From positions 930,001 to 994,000 of the forward strand of contig NZ_AP022589.1 in the NCBI RefSeq assembly GCF_010731755.1: a DNA stretch of 64,000 nt. Reading direction: 5' to 3'. The position numbers and the translations under genes were made by a program. The stretch comes from Mycolicibacter minnesotensis (lineage in GTDB: Bacteria > Actinomycetota > Actinomycetes > Mycobacteriales > Mycobacteriaceae). The notes below the pieces were generated by a model. That model ran no database searches. It worked only from the letters and a program-made list of their open reading frames with translations, and was not told the DNA's origin. Every line of letters begins with the position of its first letter. Within the stretch, counting starts at the first letter, position 1. Shown piece by piece: positions 20,876 through 30,688 of this stretch.

Positions 20876-21412
20876 ATGTCGTTTTTGGAGGACTGTGCGC
20901 GGTTCGGTGACCAGCTAGCGAAGTTGGTCGATGCTGGGGTTCCGGTTAAGGAGGCTGCGGTCGCGGTCGGCCTGTCCGGTGATCGGTGCTATGCGATTCT
21001 GCGGGCTATCGGCCGGCCCGCCGGGCAGGCCCGGGGTCCTGGCAAGCGTGGTGATCAGCGTGGGGTTGCCGATCGGGACGTCATCGTGGCCGTATTCGAC
21101 AAGACGGGCTCGATCAATCAGGCGGCAAAAGCCTGTCGGGTATCGCATTCGGTGGCGCGTCGAATATTGGTCGTCGAGGGTTTGGTCACCACCGAGAAGA
21201 TCCCGCCGAAGGGCAAGGACGAGGCCAAACGTCGTTGCATGGAGCTGCTCGCGGCCGGCTGGTCAACCGCGCAGGCAGCTCGTGAGGTCGGTGTGAACGT
21301 ACGGACCGCGCGGGACTGGCGCCAGGGATTCGCCACGTCAACAACACGCGGATCTATCCCGATGGCCGGGTCGTGGACTACAACCACGGCACCGTCTACA
21401 AACAGCCTGTGA
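20876..21412 (+). pseudogene. IS30 transposase, N-terminal part, frameshifted
   Basis: This 178-codon frame encodes the helix-turn-helix N-terminus of an IS30-type transposase (KEAAVAVGLSGDRCYAILR, then SINQAAKACRVSHSVARRI and STAQAAREVGVNVRTARDW). After RDWRQG at about 21330 the frame reads nonsense to a stop at 21412. From the same point the next frame continues sensibly as IRHVNNTRIYPDGRVVDYNH. A one-base loss near 21329-21333 explains this. Programmed -1 slippage is less likely because no slippery heptamer is visible. Confidence 0.75.
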
Positions 21413-22437
21413 CCAGTGTGACCTGCGATGACGCCGGGCCGCCGGCGATTGACGGCCGGTATCTGTCGATCGAGGATCGGGTAGCGATCGCCGATGGCCT
21501 GCTCGGGAGGGATTCGCTGCGGGCGATCGCCGACCGGATCGGCAAGAACGTCTCCACCGTCTCGCGGGAGGTCCGCAGACACAGCATTGATGGCCGATAT
21601 CTGCCGTATCAGGCCGATCGTGTGGCAGTGGCGGCCCGGGCGCGGCCCAAGCAGTCCAAACTGGTGGTGAACACGGTCCTGCGGGAGGCGGTCGAGGAAG
21701 GCTTATCGCGCAAGCTCTCACCGGAGCAGATCTCGCGCCGCCTGCGCCGGGATCATCCCGACGACGAGAGCATGTGGGTGAGCCACGAAACGATCTACCA
21801 GGCCCTCTACTTCCAGGCCCGAGGTAGCTTGAAACGAGAAGTGCAGCAAGCACTTCGGACCGGACGAACGAGACGTAAACCGCACCGCAAAGAGGGCGAA
21901 CGCTATCAGCGGTTCACCGACCCGATGGTGATGATCAGCGACCGCCCCGCCGAAGTCGAAGACCGTGCGATCCCCGGGCATTGGGAAGGCGATCTGATCA
22001 CCGGGGAGAAGAACCAAACCGCGATCGGCACCCTCGTGGAGCGAACGACTCGTTACACGATGCTGCTGCACCTACCCCACGAGCATGACGCCCAGACCGT
22101 GCGCGATGCACTGATTGCGACTATGAGCACCCTGCCGGCGCATCTGCGGGGGTCACTGACCTGGGACCAAGGCGCCGAGATGGCCGGACACAAGCAGTTC
22201 AGCATGGCCACCGACATGGCCGTCTATTTCTGCGATCCGGCCAGCCCCTGGCAGCGTGGCAGCAACGAGAACACCAACGGACTGCTGCGGCAGTACTTCC
22301 CCAAAGGAACCGACCTGAGCATCTACGGACCCGAAGACCTCGAACACGTCGCCCAAGAACTCAACGGCCGCCCACGCAAAACGCTCGGCTGGGACACCCC
22401 AGCCGAGCGCTTGCGTGATCTACTACTGGCCAACTAA
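21373..22437 (+). CDS. IS30 transposase, catalytic C-terminal part
   Basis: This 354-codon frame holds the second helix-turn-helix (LRAIADRIGKNVSTVSREVR) and the full DDE catalytic core. The first Asp is in GHWEGDLI, the second in TWDQGAEM, and the Glu is in SNENTNGLLRQYFPKG, a typical IS30 arrangement. The ATG at 21373 is only the first in the frame; the natural protein should start at 20876 and enter this frame after residue 150 or so. Alone, it lacks the N-terminal end-binding domain, so activity is doubtful unless the frames are joined. Confidence 0.8.
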   Translation: MDYNHGTVYKQPVTSVTCDDAGPPAIDGRYLSIEDRVAIADGLLGRDSLRAIADRIGKNVSTVSREVRRHSIDGRYLPYQADRVAVAARARPKQSKLVVNTVLREAVEEGLSRKLSPEQISRRLRRDHPDDESMWVSHETIYQALYFQARGSLKREVQQALRTGRTRRKPHRKEGERYQRFTDPMVMISDRPAEVEDRAIPGHWEGDLITGEKNQTAIGTLVERTTRYTMLLHLPHEHDAQTVRDALIATMSTLPAHLRGSLTWDQGAEMAGHKQFSMATDMAVYFCDPASPWQRGSNENTNGLLRQYFPKGTDLSIYGPEDLEHVAQELNGRPRKTLGWDTPAERLRDLLLAN

Positions 22438-22462
22438 CCAGCAGTGTTGCGACGACCCCTAG

Positions 22463-22492
22463 AAACCGCCCATCGGGACCGGGGGTGTTTCG
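22463..22492. terminator. Right arm of a split terminator palindrome
   Basis: AAACCGCCCATCGGG followed by ACCGGGGGTGTTTCG lies just downstream of the groEL1 stop. It is the near-complement of 20804-20831. Before IS insertion the two arms would have formed a long hairpin shared by both convergent genes. Confidence 0.5.
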
Positions 22493-22503
22493 CTGCGAAC
22501 TAC

Positions 22504-24132
<1,629 letters not shown>

Positions 24133-24156
24133 TCAGTTCTTTCCTCTACGCGTGCC

Positions 24157-24194
24157 GCCCCGGACATCACCCGTATTACGGGGATCTCCGGGGC
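24157..24194 (-). promoter_or_regulatory. Intercistronic hairpin between groES and groEL1
   Basis: GCCCCGGA (24157-24164) pairs with TCCGGGGC (24187-24194), and inside it CCCGT (24170-24174) pairs with ACGGG (24178-24182). The two-tier stem sits in the groES-groEL1 spacer. It could reduce read-through into groEL1 or mark an RNA processing site. Confidence 0.6.
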
Positions 24195-24227
24195 GGGCAC
24201 GGTGGTTGCTTTGTGGCTACTGCCGGC

Positions 24228-24530
24228 CTACTTGCTTACAACGGCCAGCACGTCGCGCGCGGACAGGATCAGGTATTCCTGGCCGCCGTACTTGATCTCG
24301 GTGCCGCCGTACTTGCTGTACACGACGACGTCACCCTCGGCGACGTCCAGCGGGATCCGCTTGCTGCCGCTCTCGTCCCACCGGCCGGGGCCGACGGCAA
24401 CGACGGTGCCTTCCTGCGGCTTCTCCTTGGCGGTGTCCGGAATGACCAGACCGGAAGCGGTCGTGGTCTCGGCCTCGTTGGCCTGAACGAGGATCTTGTC
24501 CTCGAGTGGCTTAATGTTCACGCTCGCCAC
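24228..24530 (-). CDS. groES: Co-chaperonin GroES
   Basis: This 100-residue co-chaperonin is nearly identical in pattern to mycobacterial Cpn10: [18 protein letters not shown], the mobile loop [18 protein letters not shown], and the C-terminal [16 protein letters not shown]. It caps the GroEL ring during folding. The GTG at 24530 gives the standard 100-residue length and has GGAGGG about eight bases upstream; the longer frame to an ATG at 24569 adds unconserved residues. It is the first gene of the groES-groEL1 operon, with a CIRCE operator about 140 bases upstream. Confidence 0.96.
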   Translation of the reverse strand: MASVNIKPLEDKILVQANEAETTTASGLVIPDTAKEKPQEGTVVAVGPGRWDESGSKRIPLDVAEGDVVVYSKYGGTEIKYGGQEYLILSARDVLAVVSK

Positions 24531-24671
24531 GATTGGAGCCCTCCACATTGTCTGGATGCGACCCGGCATGTGCCGAGCCCATCGGATAGGTACTTACTTA
24601 AGGTGTTCGGCATTCGTGCAACTCTCGCGTCGTCGTCGCGGGTGCCGAGCGAGATATCGACCGACTGCCAC

Positions 24672-24698
24672 CTAGCACTCTATACGTGAGAGTGCTAG
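24672..24698. promoter_or_regulatory. CIRCE operator (HrcA binding site)
   Basis: CTAGCACTC (24672-24680), nine spacer bases, and GAGTGCTAG (24690-24698) form a perfect CIRCE inverted repeat. It lies upstream of groES. HrcA repressor should bind here and release on heat shock. A further GCACTC follows at once on the right. Confidence 0.93.
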
Positions 24699-24724
24699 CA
24701 CTCAAGGTGGCCCCGGTGCCGAGA

Positions 24725-25759
24725 TCAGGTGATCTGGCCCGCCACCACCGGCAGCCCCGGATTGGTCGCCACATCCAGCGGCGACGGCGCTGCTCCGGCG
24801 GCAATCAGATGCGCCGCGAAAGACGCGATCATCGCCCCGTTGTCGGTGCACAACCGCAACGGCGGGATCCGCAACGTCAACCCCGCCGCAGCACAGCGCA
24901 GCTCGGCCAGCTCACGCAGCCGGGAATTGGCCGCCACCCCGCCGGCGATCAGCAACGTGCCCACCCCCAGGTCGGTGGCCGCGCGCACGGCCTTGGCAGT
25001 CAGCACGTCGGCGACAGACTCCTGGAAACCGGCCGCCACGTCGGCGGGGACGAAGTCGGGGTGGCCCTCCACATAGCGGGCCACCGCGGTCTTGAGCCCC
25101 GAAAAGCTGAACACGTAGGGGTCATCACGCGGGCCGGTCATTCCCCGGGGAAACACCACCGCGCCGCGGTCCCCGGTGCGGGCCAGCTCGTCCAGCGCAC
25201 GCCCTCCCGGATAGCCCAACCCGAGCAGCCGGGCAACCTTGTCGTAGGCCTCCCCGGCGGCGTCGTCGACGGTGCTGCCCAACTCGACGATCGGCTCCCC
25301 CAGCGACCGCACGTGCAGCAGGTGGGTGTGGCCGCCGGAGACCAGCAGGCCCACACATTCCGGTAATGGGCCGTTCGCGTAGACGTCGGCGGCCAGATGC
25401 CCGCCCAGGTGGTTGACGGCGTAGAACGGCACTCCCCAGGCCGCCGCGTAGGCCTTGGCCGCGGCCGCCCCCACCAGCAGCGCCCCCGCCAGGCCTGGCC
25501 CGATGGTGACAGCCACTGCGTCGGGCTTGTCCACTCCGGCGGTCGCCAGCGCCCGGCGCATGGTCGGCCCCAGGGCCTCCAGATGAGCGCGGGACGCAAT
25601 CTCGGGCACCACTCCTCCGAAACGGGTGTGCTCCTCCACGCTGGAGGCCACCTCGTCGGCCAACAACGTCAGAGTGCCGTCGGACTCCAGGCGCGTGATA
25701 CCGACTCCTGTTTCATCACAAGAGGATTCGATGGCCAACACTACCGTCGCGCGCGTCAC
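24725..25759 (-). CDS. tsaD: tRNA N6-threonylcarbamoyladenosine synthase subunit TsaD
   Basis: This 344-residue ASKHA-fold enzyme transfers the threonylcarbamoyl group to A37 of tRNAs that read ANN codons. It has the N-terminal [13 protein letters not shown], the metal-binding [15 protein letters not shown], and the C-terminal [10 protein letters not shown] with its conserved Asp. The start is GTG at 25759, overlapping the stop of the tsaB-rimI gene (GTGA), so the two are translationally coupled. TsaB and TsaE are encoded immediately upstream, which gives the whole complex except TsaC. Confidence 0.96.
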   Translation of the reverse strand: MTRATVVLAIESSCDETGVGITRLESDGTLTLLADEVASSVEEHTRFGGVVPEIASRAHLEALGPTMRRALATAGVDKPDAVAVTIGPGLAGALLVGAAAAKAYAAAWGVPFYAVNHLGGHLAADVYANGPLPECVGLLVSGGHTHLLHVRSLGEPIVELGSTVDDAAGEAYDKVARLLGLGYPGGRALDELARTGDRGAVVFPRGMTGPRDDPYVFSFSGLKTAVARYVEGHPDFVPADVAAGFQESVADVLTAKAVRAATDLGVGTLLIAGGVAANSRLRELAELRCAAAGLTLRIPPLRLCTDNGAMIASFAAHLIAAGAAPSPLDVATNPGLPVVAGQIT

Positions 25760-26832
25760 GAGAGACCCTCCCGCCGCATGGTGTAGGCGTCGGCGCCATT
25801 GCGGTAGTAGCGCTTACGCAGTCCGGTCTCCACAAAGCCGACGTCGCGATAGAGCGCGATAGCCGGCGTGTTGTCGGTGCGGACCTCCAAATGCACCACG
25901 CCACCGTCGGCATACTCCAGCAAATCGGCGAGCAGGCGCCTGCCGATCCCCCGCCCCTGGTGCGCCTTGTCCACTCCGATGGTGTGCACCTCGTACTCGA
26001 ACGGCGGGGTACGGCCCAGCCGTGCGATACCGCCGTAGCCCACCACCGTATTACCGACCCGGGCGGCGACATAGTGATGGTCTCGCGCACCGATTGCCCG
26101 GCTGAAAGCCTCGGCGGGCCACGGGTCGTCGCCGCCGAACAACTGGGCTTCCAGCTCGGCGCAACGCACCGCGTCGCCCGGAACCAACGCGCCCAGCAGC
26201 ACCGGCGCAGCGGCGGCTATCGGCGGCTTAGCGTCGGGACGGCGCAGATACAGCGGCACCAGCGAAGCCGTTGGGTGGTCCCAATCGCGCACTGCGGCAA
26301 CCAGTCCGGCAGGAGTCGGATAGGCGATGTCGAGGGCCGGCAGGCCGAACAACTCGGTATGCGCAGGCGATCCGGCCACCAAGACAGCGTCGGCGGGATC
26401 GACCACGGCCGGAGCGCAGACCGCGGGGCCCGCCACTCTGGCTCCGTCGCGATAACGGGCCCAGTAGACCTCCCGGCGGCGGGCGTCGGTGACCACCAGC
26501 GTCGACTCGGTAGTGCGCACCCCGATCGCGTCCAGGCTGCACACGCCGTACACCGGGATGCCCAGCGCATGGCCGTAGGCCGCGGCGCTGGCCATTCCGA
26601 CCCGCAGGCCGGTGAACGGTCCCGGCCCGCAACCCACCACGACTGCAGTCACATCGGCCATGCTGCGGCCAGCGTCGGCCAGCGCGCCCAGCACATTGGG
26701 GGTGAGCCGTTCGGCGTGAGCTCGGGCATCGACGGTGACCCGCTCGGCCCGCACGGTCGGTCGACCGGCTTGATCGAGGTTCACCAGGCCCGCGGTGACG
26801 GCGGGGGTAGCCGTGTCGATGGTCAGAATCAT
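25756..26832 (-). CDS. Fused TsaB / RimI protein (t6A complex subunit plus N-acetyltransferase)
   Basis: One 358-residue frame joins two proteins that are separate in M. tuberculosis (Rv3421c and Rv3420c). The N-terminal part, to about residue 205, is Tsa[34 protein letters not shown] and the ending [11 protein letters not shown]. Without a stop it runs into a GNAT acetyltransferase of the RimI type: [40 protein letters not shown] (acetyl-CoA loop) and [16 protein letters not shown]. TsaB scaffolds TsaD; RimI acetylates the N-terminus of ribosomal protein S18 and others. The start ATG at 26832 matches the usual TsaB N-terminus. Bifunctional versions exist in some actinobacteria. Confidence 0.9.
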   Translation of the reverse strand: MILTIDTATPAVTAGLVNLDQAGRPTVRAERVTVDARAHAERLTPNVLGALADAGRSMADVTAVVVGCGPGPFTGLRVGMASAAAYGHALGIPVYGVCSLDAIGVRTTESTLVVTDARRREVYWARYRDGARVAGPAVCAPAVVDPADAVLVAGSPAHTELFGLPALDIAYPTPAGLVAAVRDWDHPTASLVPLYLRRPDAKPPIAAAAPVLLGALVPGDAVRCAELEAQLFGGDDPWPAEAFSRAIGARDHHYVAARVGNTVVGYGGIARLGRTPPFEYEVHTIGVDKAHQGRGIGRRLLADLLEYADGGVVHLEVRTDNTPAIALYRDVGFVETGLRKRYYRNGADAYTMRREGLS

Positions 26833-26837
26833 GCGAG

Positions 26838-27299
26838 TCACGGCGCGTACCACCGCCAGGTCGCGGTACGCGTCTCGGAGTCCGCCGCACGTTCCAGCCG
26901 GATGTCCAGGTGCCGGGCGGAGAGCCGCTCGGCCAGCCCCTCGCCCCACTCCACCACGACCACGGCATCGTCGAGCTCGGTGTCGAGGTCCAGGGAGTCC
27001 AGCTCGGCGGGCAGATCCAGACCCGTCTCATCCAGCAGGCGATAGAGGTCGACGTGGACCATGGCCGGGGCGTCCGATCGCTTAGGCCGATGTTCGCGGG
27101 CCAGCACGAACGTCGGTGAGGTGACCGGGCCATCGACGTCGAGCGCTTGCGCTATGCCCTTGGCCAGCACTGTCTTTCCGGCGCCCAACGGACCTGAGAG
27201 CACCACCACGTCACCGGCGCGCAGGCCACCGCCCAGCCGGGCGCCCAGCGCCATGGTGTCCTCCGCGGTGGCCAGGGTCGCCTCCTGCGGATCAGCCAC
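26838..27299 (-). CDS. tsaE: tRNA threonylcarbamoyladenosine biosynthesis ATPase TsaE
   Basis: This 153-residue P-loop ATPase has the Walker A motif SGPLGAGKT, the SPTFVLAREH segment, the HVDLYRL strand and VVVVEWGEGL (Walker B-like). It hydrolyses ATP to reset the TsaB-TsaD complex. The GTG at 27299 is chosen because GGAAAGG lies nine bases upstream; another GTG at 27317 has no such site. It overlaps the end of the upstream hydrolase gene by eight bases and lies five bases from tsaB-rimI, so all belong to one operon. Confidence 0.93.
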   Translation of the reverse strand: MADPQEATLATAEDTMALGARLGGGLRAGDVVVLSGPLGAGKTVLAKGIAQALDVDGPVTSPTFVLAREHRPKRSDAPAMVHVDLYRLLDETGLDLPAELDSLDLDTELDDAVVVVEWGEGLAERLSARHLDIRLERAADSETRTATWRWYAP

Positions 27300-28401
27300 T
27301 GCGCCCGGCCTTTCCACGCGACCGGCGGCGACTCAGCATGGTGCGTCGCGGCGTGGCCCGCTGGACAAGTCGTACCAGCGCATCGTCGATGACATCGGGT
27401 TCCTCCAACTGCACCAGATGCCCGGCTCCGGGCACGATCACCAGCTCACAATCCCATAGCGTGGCCGCCATTGCCCGCGAGTACCCCGGCGGGGTGAGTA
27501 GGTCGCGATCGCCGCAGGCGATCAGGGTCGGGATGTGGGCCAGTATTGCCAGCCCGGCGCTCTCGTCATGCACCTCCAGGGCGTGCAAGAAGCCCACCAT
27601 GGTGGCGACCGGAGTGGCGTGCATCATCTCCTCCGAGAACGCCACCACACTCGGGCTGATCTGGTCGGTGCCGTAGGAGGCCGCCCGCAGGATCGGCGAG
27701 ATCACCCCGCGTGCGGCGCCCCTGCCGCGGTGCACGAGATTCGGCACGTAGCGCACACTGAACTGCACCGCTTCCAGGGCGGGGTTGCGCAGGATCTCTC
27801 CCAACGGCGACCGGGAAACCCCTTTAGCTGCCGACGACATCAAGGCCGCGCCGACAATCCGGCTGCCGTAGCGCCCGGGAAACTGCCGGGCGTGCGACAG
27901 CACGGTCATGCCACCCATCGAATGCCCCACCAGCACTACCGGTCCGCGCGGTACGGTCGCGGCCAGCACCGCCTCCAGGTCCTGGCCGAGTCGCGGCACG
28001 GTGTAGGTGGCCGGCGGGGCGACGCCGGAATCGCCATGGCCGCGCTGGTCGTAGAAGACCATCCGCACCTGATCCCCCCACTCGGCCGCCAACCGCGCCC
28101 GCTGAAAGTGAAAGGAGCCCATGCGCAGGCAGAATCCGTGCGCGAACACCACTGTCAATGGTGCGTTGCGTGGGCCGGTGTCACGTACCGCCAGTTCGAC
28201 ACCGTCGTCGGTCACCACCACCGAGCTGTGGTCATGTTCCAGGATTTCGAAATCCTCGTCGGCGTACGCGTCGTCGACGGTAGTGCGTCGCGTCACCGAC
28301 CGCGCGATAGCGGTCCCGGCGATCGTCCCGACGGCAGCCAGGCCGGCCATCCCCGCCAACCAGCCGCCCGCCCGCCGCGATCCGCGCCGCTTACCGGACA
28401 T
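27292..28401 (-). CDS. Alpha/beta hydrolase with N-terminal membrane anchor
   Basis: This 369-residue protein has a basic N-terminus and one hydrophobic segment (about residues 13-35), then a complete alpha/beta-hydrolase domain. The oxyanion-hole HGF is in [12 protein letters not shown], the nucleophile is in GHSMGG near residue 168, and the catalytic His is in GAGHLVQLE near the C-terminus. The substrate is probably a lipid or other ester, but this is inferred. It overlaps alr by 11 bases and tsaE by eight, so it belongs to the alr-tsa operon. A basic RRRSRGK tail ends the protein. Confidence 0.85.
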   Translation of the reverse strand: MSGKRRGSRRAGGWLAGMAGLAAVGTIAGTAIARSVTRRTTVDDAYADEDFEILEHDHSSVVVTDDGVELAVRDTGPRNAPLTVVFAHGFCLRMGSFHFQRARLAAEWGDQVRMVFYDQRGHGDSGVAPPATYTVPRLGQDLEAVLAATVPRGPVVLVGHSMGGMTVLSHARQFPGRYGSRIVGAALMSSAAKGVSRSPLGEILRNPALEAVQFSVRYVPNLVHRGRGAARGVISPILRAASYGTDQISPSVVAFSEEMMHATPVATMVGFLHALEVHDESAGLAILAHIPTLIACGDRDLLTPPGYSRAMAATLWDCELVIVPGAGHLVQLEEPDVIDDALVRLVQRATPRRTMLSRRRSRGKAGRSG

Positions 28402-29545
28402 CGGCTACCCGATACGTCCTGGCAACCCGCCCGCGCGGGCTGTTCACCACCTCATAGTGAATGGTGCCCAGCTGGTCGGCCCAGTCCTGGGCCAGTGGCT
28501 CACCGCCTGCGCCGGAGCCGAAAAGGATGACCTCGTCTCCCTCGCTGACATCCACGGGACCGGGACCAAGGTCGACGACGAATTGATCCATGCACACCCG
28601 CCCGACACTGCGCCGGCGCCGACCGTTGATCTGCACGTCAAAGCGTCCGCTCAACGGCCGGAACAGTCCATCGGCGTAGCCCATCGGGACCAGCGCCACG
28701 GTGGTGTCGACCGGCGCGATCCAGGTACGCCCGTAGGAGACCGCCTCGCCGGCCTTGATCGGACGCACCAGGATCACCGTCGATTTCAGCGTCATCGCCG
28801 GTATCAGGCCCATGTCGCCGCGCTCGGGTATCGGACTCAGGCCGTACACCGCGATTCCGGGCCGAACCATGTCGTAGGCCAGATCGGGACGGGTCATCGC
28901 GGCGGCCGAGTTGGCCAGGTGGGAGACCGGAAACTCCAGGCCGTGCTCGCGTGCCACGCCGAGTAGCTCGGCGAAGCGCTGAGCCTGCAGGTCGTTGGCC
29001 GGGTTGGTGACCTCGTCGGAGCAAGCCAGATGTGACATCAGTCCACGCACCTGAACTGCATCGTCGGCGACGGCCCGGCGTAGTGCACTCACCAGTGCCG
29101 GGAAGTCCGCAGCGCCCACCCCATTGCGGCTCATGCCGGTATCGGCCTTGACCGTCACGCCCGCAGTCCGCCCGGTGCGCCCCACCGCGTCGAGCAGCGC
29201 GCTCAGCTGCCGCACTGAGGAGACGGCGATCTGCACGTCGGCGGCGAGCGCGGGAGCGAAGTCGGTCTGTGGGCCGTGCAGCCACGCCAGCACCGGCGCG
29301 GTGATGCCGGCCGCGCGCAAGGTCAGCGCCTCGTCGACGGTGGCGACCCCGAGTTCGGCCGCGCCTGCGGCCAGCGCAGCCCGGGCGACCGGCGCCGCGC
29401 CGTGGCCGTAACCGTCCGCCTTGACCACGGCCATCACCCCGGCGGGCCCGGCGTGCTCGACCAGCACCCGCACGTTGTGCGCGATGGCGTCCAGGTCCAC
29501 CAGCGCTTGCGCGAGCAGGCCGGATGTTCGGGATACGGCAGTCAT
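28391..29545 (-). CDS. alr: Alanine racemase
   Basis: This 384-residue PLP enzyme interconverts L- and D-alanine for peptidoglycan. The PLP lysine is K42 in [10 protein letters not shown], and the second catalytic base, tyrosine, is in [11 protein letters not shown] in the C-terminal beta domain. MSHLACSDE and the VYGLSPIP substrate-side motif are also present. Length and features are standard (Rv3423c). It is first in a minus-strand operon with the hydrolase, tsaE, tsaB-rimI and tsaD, and is divergent from the nuclease-like gene. Confidence 0.96.
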   Translation of the reverse strand: MTAVSRTSGLLAQALVDLDAIAHNVRVLVEHAGPAGVMAVVKADGYGHGAAPVARAALAAGAAELGVATVDEALTLRAAGITAPVLAWLHGPQTDFAPALAADVQIAVSSVRQLSALLDAVGRTGRTAGVTVKADTGMSRNGVGAADFPALVSALRRAVADDAVQVRGLMSHLACSDEVTNPANDLQAQRFAELLGVAREHGLEFPVSHLANSAAAMTRPDLAYDMVRPGIAVYGLSPIPERGDMGLIPAMTLKSTVILVRPIKAGEAVSYGRTWIAPVDTTVALVPMGYADGLFRPLSGRFDVQINGRRRRSVGRVCMDQFVVDLGPGPVDVSEGDEVILFGSGAGGEPLAQDWADQLGTIHYEVVNSPRGRVARTYRVADVR

Positions 29546-29594
29546 GTCAGCCTCGATTGTCCCAGAACGGGCAAGCTGGGCCTATCAGGCCGCC

Positions 29595-29649
29595 GAGCGT
29601 GCGGTTTGGTTGGCCCGCGGTCCGATCCAGCCGCCCAAAATGCACACTC
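29595..29649. repeat. Palindromic repeat, copy 1 (degenerate)
   Basis: The left arm at 29595-29614 (GAGCGTGCGGTTTGGTTGGC) differs at two of 20 positions from the left arm of copy 2 at 30616. After 15 bases the right arm at 29630-29649 keeps GCC and AAA..GCACACTC of the copy 2 right arm. It lies upstream of the DUF559-type gene, between it and alr. Confidence 0.7.
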
Positions 29650-29720
29650 GACATCGCTGGCGGAGCCGCCCTGTGGATCGACGTCAACGCCGAGGCCCCC
29701 GCGGTGCCACCGTGGTGATC

Positions 29721-30593
29721 ATGCCGACACCGCGAGGGGCGTTTCGGGCGTCAGAAGCGCTGACCACCGGTGCCGCGACGCCCGAGCGGTTGCGTCGCGA
29801 CTGCGTACGTATCTACCCCGGCGTCTGGCTGCCGCGTGATGTGGAGATGACGGCAATCCACCGCGCTCACGCCGCATGGCTCTGGTCACGCCGGCGTGGG
29901 GTGCTCGCCGGCCTGTCTGCCTCGGCGCTGCTCGGCGCCAAGTGGATCGACCCCGATACCCCCGCCGAGCTCATCCACGCCAACCGGCGATCGCCGCCGC
30001 TGCTCGACGTGCATACCGACGTGGTGTTGTCCGGCGAGACACGCAAGGCGCGCGGGCTACCGGTGACCACGGCAGCGCGCACCGCGTTCGACCTGGGCAG
30101 GCGTCTAGAGCCCACCGAGGGCGTGGCACGTATCGACGCCCTGATGAACGCCACCGATCTCAAGGTCGTCGAGGTCGCGGCGGTGGCCGACATGCACCGC
30201 GGCGCTCGGGGCCTTCGGCAACTGGACGAGGCTCTGCACCTCGTCGACGGCGGCGCCGAGTCACCGTATGAGTCGTTGACCCGGTTGGTTCTCCTGCGAG
30301 CCGGCTTCCCCCGCCCCCAGACTCAGATCCCCGTATACGACGGCTACGGGCGCGTCGTCGCACGCATCGATATGGGCTGGCAAGAGCACCTGGTGGGCGT
30401 CGACTTCGAGGGTGCCCACCATTGGACCGACCCCAAGCAGCGCGAACGCGATGCCGAGCGCTTCAATGTCTTGCCTGAACTCGGCTGGACCGTGATCAGA
30501 CTGACGAGCCGCACGCTGCATCTGAACCCACACAGGTTCCTGGATCGAGTCGCCGTGACGCTGGCCGACCGCGGATGCCCGAGAACCTGGTGA
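29721..30593 (+). CDS. DUF559 / Vsr-like nuclease-domain protein
   Basis: This 290-residue protein is recognised as one of the mycobacterial proteins with an AbiEi-like N-terminal region (about residues 1-190) and a C-terminal DUF559-type domain. The C-terminal part has the pattern RIDMGW, then VGVDFEGAHHW and later RFNVLPELGWTVIRL, which fits a PD-(D/E)XK or Vsr-type nuclease core with candidate catalytic Asp and Glu. DNA cleavage is not shown. The ATG at 29721 is used because the upstream part of the frame looks non-coding and includes the palindromic repeat. The gene is flanked on both sides by copies of that repeat, a sign of possible mobility. Confidence 0.72.
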   Translation: MPTPRGAFRASEALTTGAATPERLRRDCVRIYPGVWLPRDVEMTAIHRAHAAWLWSRRRGVLAGLSASALLGAKWIDPDTPAELIHANRRSPPLLDVHTDVVLSGETRKARGLPVTTAARTAFDLGRRLEPTEGVARIDALMNATDLKVVEVAAVADMHRGARGLRQLDEALHLVDGGAESPYESLTRLVLLRAGFPRPQTQIPVYDGYGRVVARIDMGWQEHLVGVDFEGAHHWTDPKQRERDAERFNVLPELGWTVIRLTSRTLHLNPHRFLDRVAVTLADRGCPRTW

Positions 30594-30615
30594 CCGACGG
30601 GTGAGCCCCCGCGCT

Positions 30616-30669
30616 GAGTGTGCGGTTTCGTTGGCGTGGGCGCTGTTTTGCCAACGAAACCGCACACTC
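30616..30669. repeat. Palindromic repeat, copy 2; also a bidirectional terminator
   Basis: GAGTGTGCGGTTTCGTTGGC (30616-30635) and its exact complement (30650-30669) form a 20-base-pair stem with a 14-base loop, plus three more pairs after one mismatch. It lies between the convergent DUF559-type gene and gadB and can terminate both. A degenerate copy lies upstream of the same gene at 29595-29649. Confidence 0.88.
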
Positions 30670-30688
30670 GGCGGAACAACGTCAAACC

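Larger units (their letters stand above)
20837..22457 (+). mobile_element. IS30-family insertion sequence
   Basis: The 1,621-base element has 15-base perfect terminal inverted repeats, GGTCGTCGCAACACT at 20837-20851 and its complement at 22443-22457. It encodes an IS30-type transposase split into two frames. Just inside the left end a second inverted stretch (GTTGCGGCGAC, near 20864-20874) can pair with the terminal repeat to form a hairpin ahead of the transposase start. No clear target duplication is seen. The element lies between the convergent HXXEE and groEL1 genes. Confidence 0.88.
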
